DNA of 6,256 bases. Origin: an archaeon (GTDB lineage: Archaea; Iainarchaeota; Iainarchaeia; Iainarchaeales; Iainarchaeaceae). Under the pieces are notes generated by a model, which worked only from the letters and a program-made list of their open reading frames with translations, did no database searches and was not told the origin of the DNA. The DNA is taken from the NCBI GenBank assembly GCA_024653865.1, contig JANLHD010000051.1, positions 1 to 6,256 on the forward strand, in the 5' to 3' direction. The position numbers were made by a program, and so were the translations under genes. Shown here one piece after another: positions 5,735 to 6,256 of this stretch. Within the stretch, counting starts at the first letter, position 1; each line of letters begins with the position of its first letter.

Positions 5735-6256
5735 TCACTCGAATAAAACAAGCGCGCCGATCACAATCACGCCCGCAATGAACGCCACAAGGTCGATTAT
5801 GGATTTTAAGGAATCATCCTGCTTATGCAATTCAGGTATGAGATCGGACCCAGCAATGTAAATGAACAGCCCCGCGGCAAAGGGCGCGGCAAAAGTCTCT
5901 ATTGCGCCCGTATAAGACCCCAAAAAGAGTGCGGTCAATACCCCTAACACGCTTGTGAGCGCGCTCCCAAAATTGTAGAGAAGCGCCCTGCCCCTCGAAA
6001 ACCCGGCGTGGAGAAGGACGCCAAAATCCCCAATTTCTTGGGGTATCTCGTGGAATGCGACAGCAAGGGTTGTTGCGATTCCAACAGGAATGCTGATAAG
6101 ATAACTCGCGCCTATGATGAGGCCGTCCAGGAAATTGTGCACAGCATCTCCCAAAAGATTCATTGTCGCAAGCGGATGGGGGTGATGAGCGCTCGTGGGC
6201 TGGTGGCAGTGCCTCCAGCGAATGAACTTCTCAACTATAAAAGAAAATATTATTGC
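5735..6256 (-). CDS. ZIP-family divalent metal transporter (C-terminal part, cut by window edge)
   Basis: An integral membrane protein expected to import zinc or another divalent metal (iron or manganese are possible). The frame is open to the right edge: 173 residues are visible to the TGA at 5735-5737. The Met at 6163 is internal because the reading frame continues upstream in family-like sequence. In order there is the end of one helix (AIIFSFIVEKFIRWR), a His-rich loop HCHQPTSAHHPHP, then helix 4 with DAVHNFLDG and helix 5 with HEIPQEIGDFG. These two helices hold the metal-binding residues of ZIP proteins. Helices 6 to 8 follow, including AAGLFIYIAGSDLIPELH. HEIPQEIGDF resembles the HEIPHEVGDF motif of the LIV-1 subfamily. 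The N-terminal helices are outside the window. It shares strand with the ATPase gene but a 172-base promoter-bearing gap separates them, so cotranscription is not required. Confidence 0.93.
   Translation of the reverse strand, partial: AIIFSFIVEKFIRWRHCHQPTSAHHPHPLATMNLLGDAVHNFLDGLIIGASYLISIPVGIATTLAVAFHEIPQEIGDFGVLLHAGFSRGRALLYNFGSALTSVLGVLTALFLGSYTGAIETFAAPFAAGLFIYIAGSDLIPELHKQDDSLKSIIDLVAFIAGVIVIGALVLFE

Overview
The window most likely comes from an archaeon, plausibly a DPANN-type lineage (Diapherotrites- or Micrarchaeota-like). This is inference from three signs: a HerA-like DUF87 ATPase, an archaeal-type N-acetyltransferase fragment of GlmU, and a TATA-box promoter with an almost absent leader. 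The lineage is not proven. Coding is dense, GC is moderate, and gene gaps are tiny.

Positions 1-2243 (+ strand) hold the end of an amino-sugar operon. It contains the C-terminus of GlmS, a complete bacterial-looking GlmM, and a stand-alone left-handed beta-helix protein matching only the acetyltransferase half of GlmU. The genes abut or overlap by a few bases, so they are probably cotranscribed and translationally coupled. Together they take fructose-6-phosphate to GlcN-6-P, GlcN-1-P and GlcNAc-1-P. The uridylyltransferase needed to finish UDP-GlcNAc is not in the window. A T-run after the last stop is a plausible terminator.

Positions 2278-5562 (- strand, converging on the operon with a 34-base gap) encode one 1094-residue protein. 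In order it has a very acidic, disordered N-terminus of about 240 residues, a HerA/FtsK-like ATPase core with intact Walker A and B motifs, a second Glu-rich linker, and a C-terminal region in which two similar roughly 70-residue units flank a winged-helix-like segment. This is the most unusual object in the window and its function is unknown.

Positions 5563-5734 are an AT-rich spacer with a TATA-box promoter for the ATPase gene and an imperfect palindrome. Positions 5735-6256 (- strand) carry the C-terminal part of a ZIP-family metal transporter, cut by the window edge, with a His-rich loop and the metal-binding helices intact. No RNA gene, CRISPR array or insertion sequence was seen.
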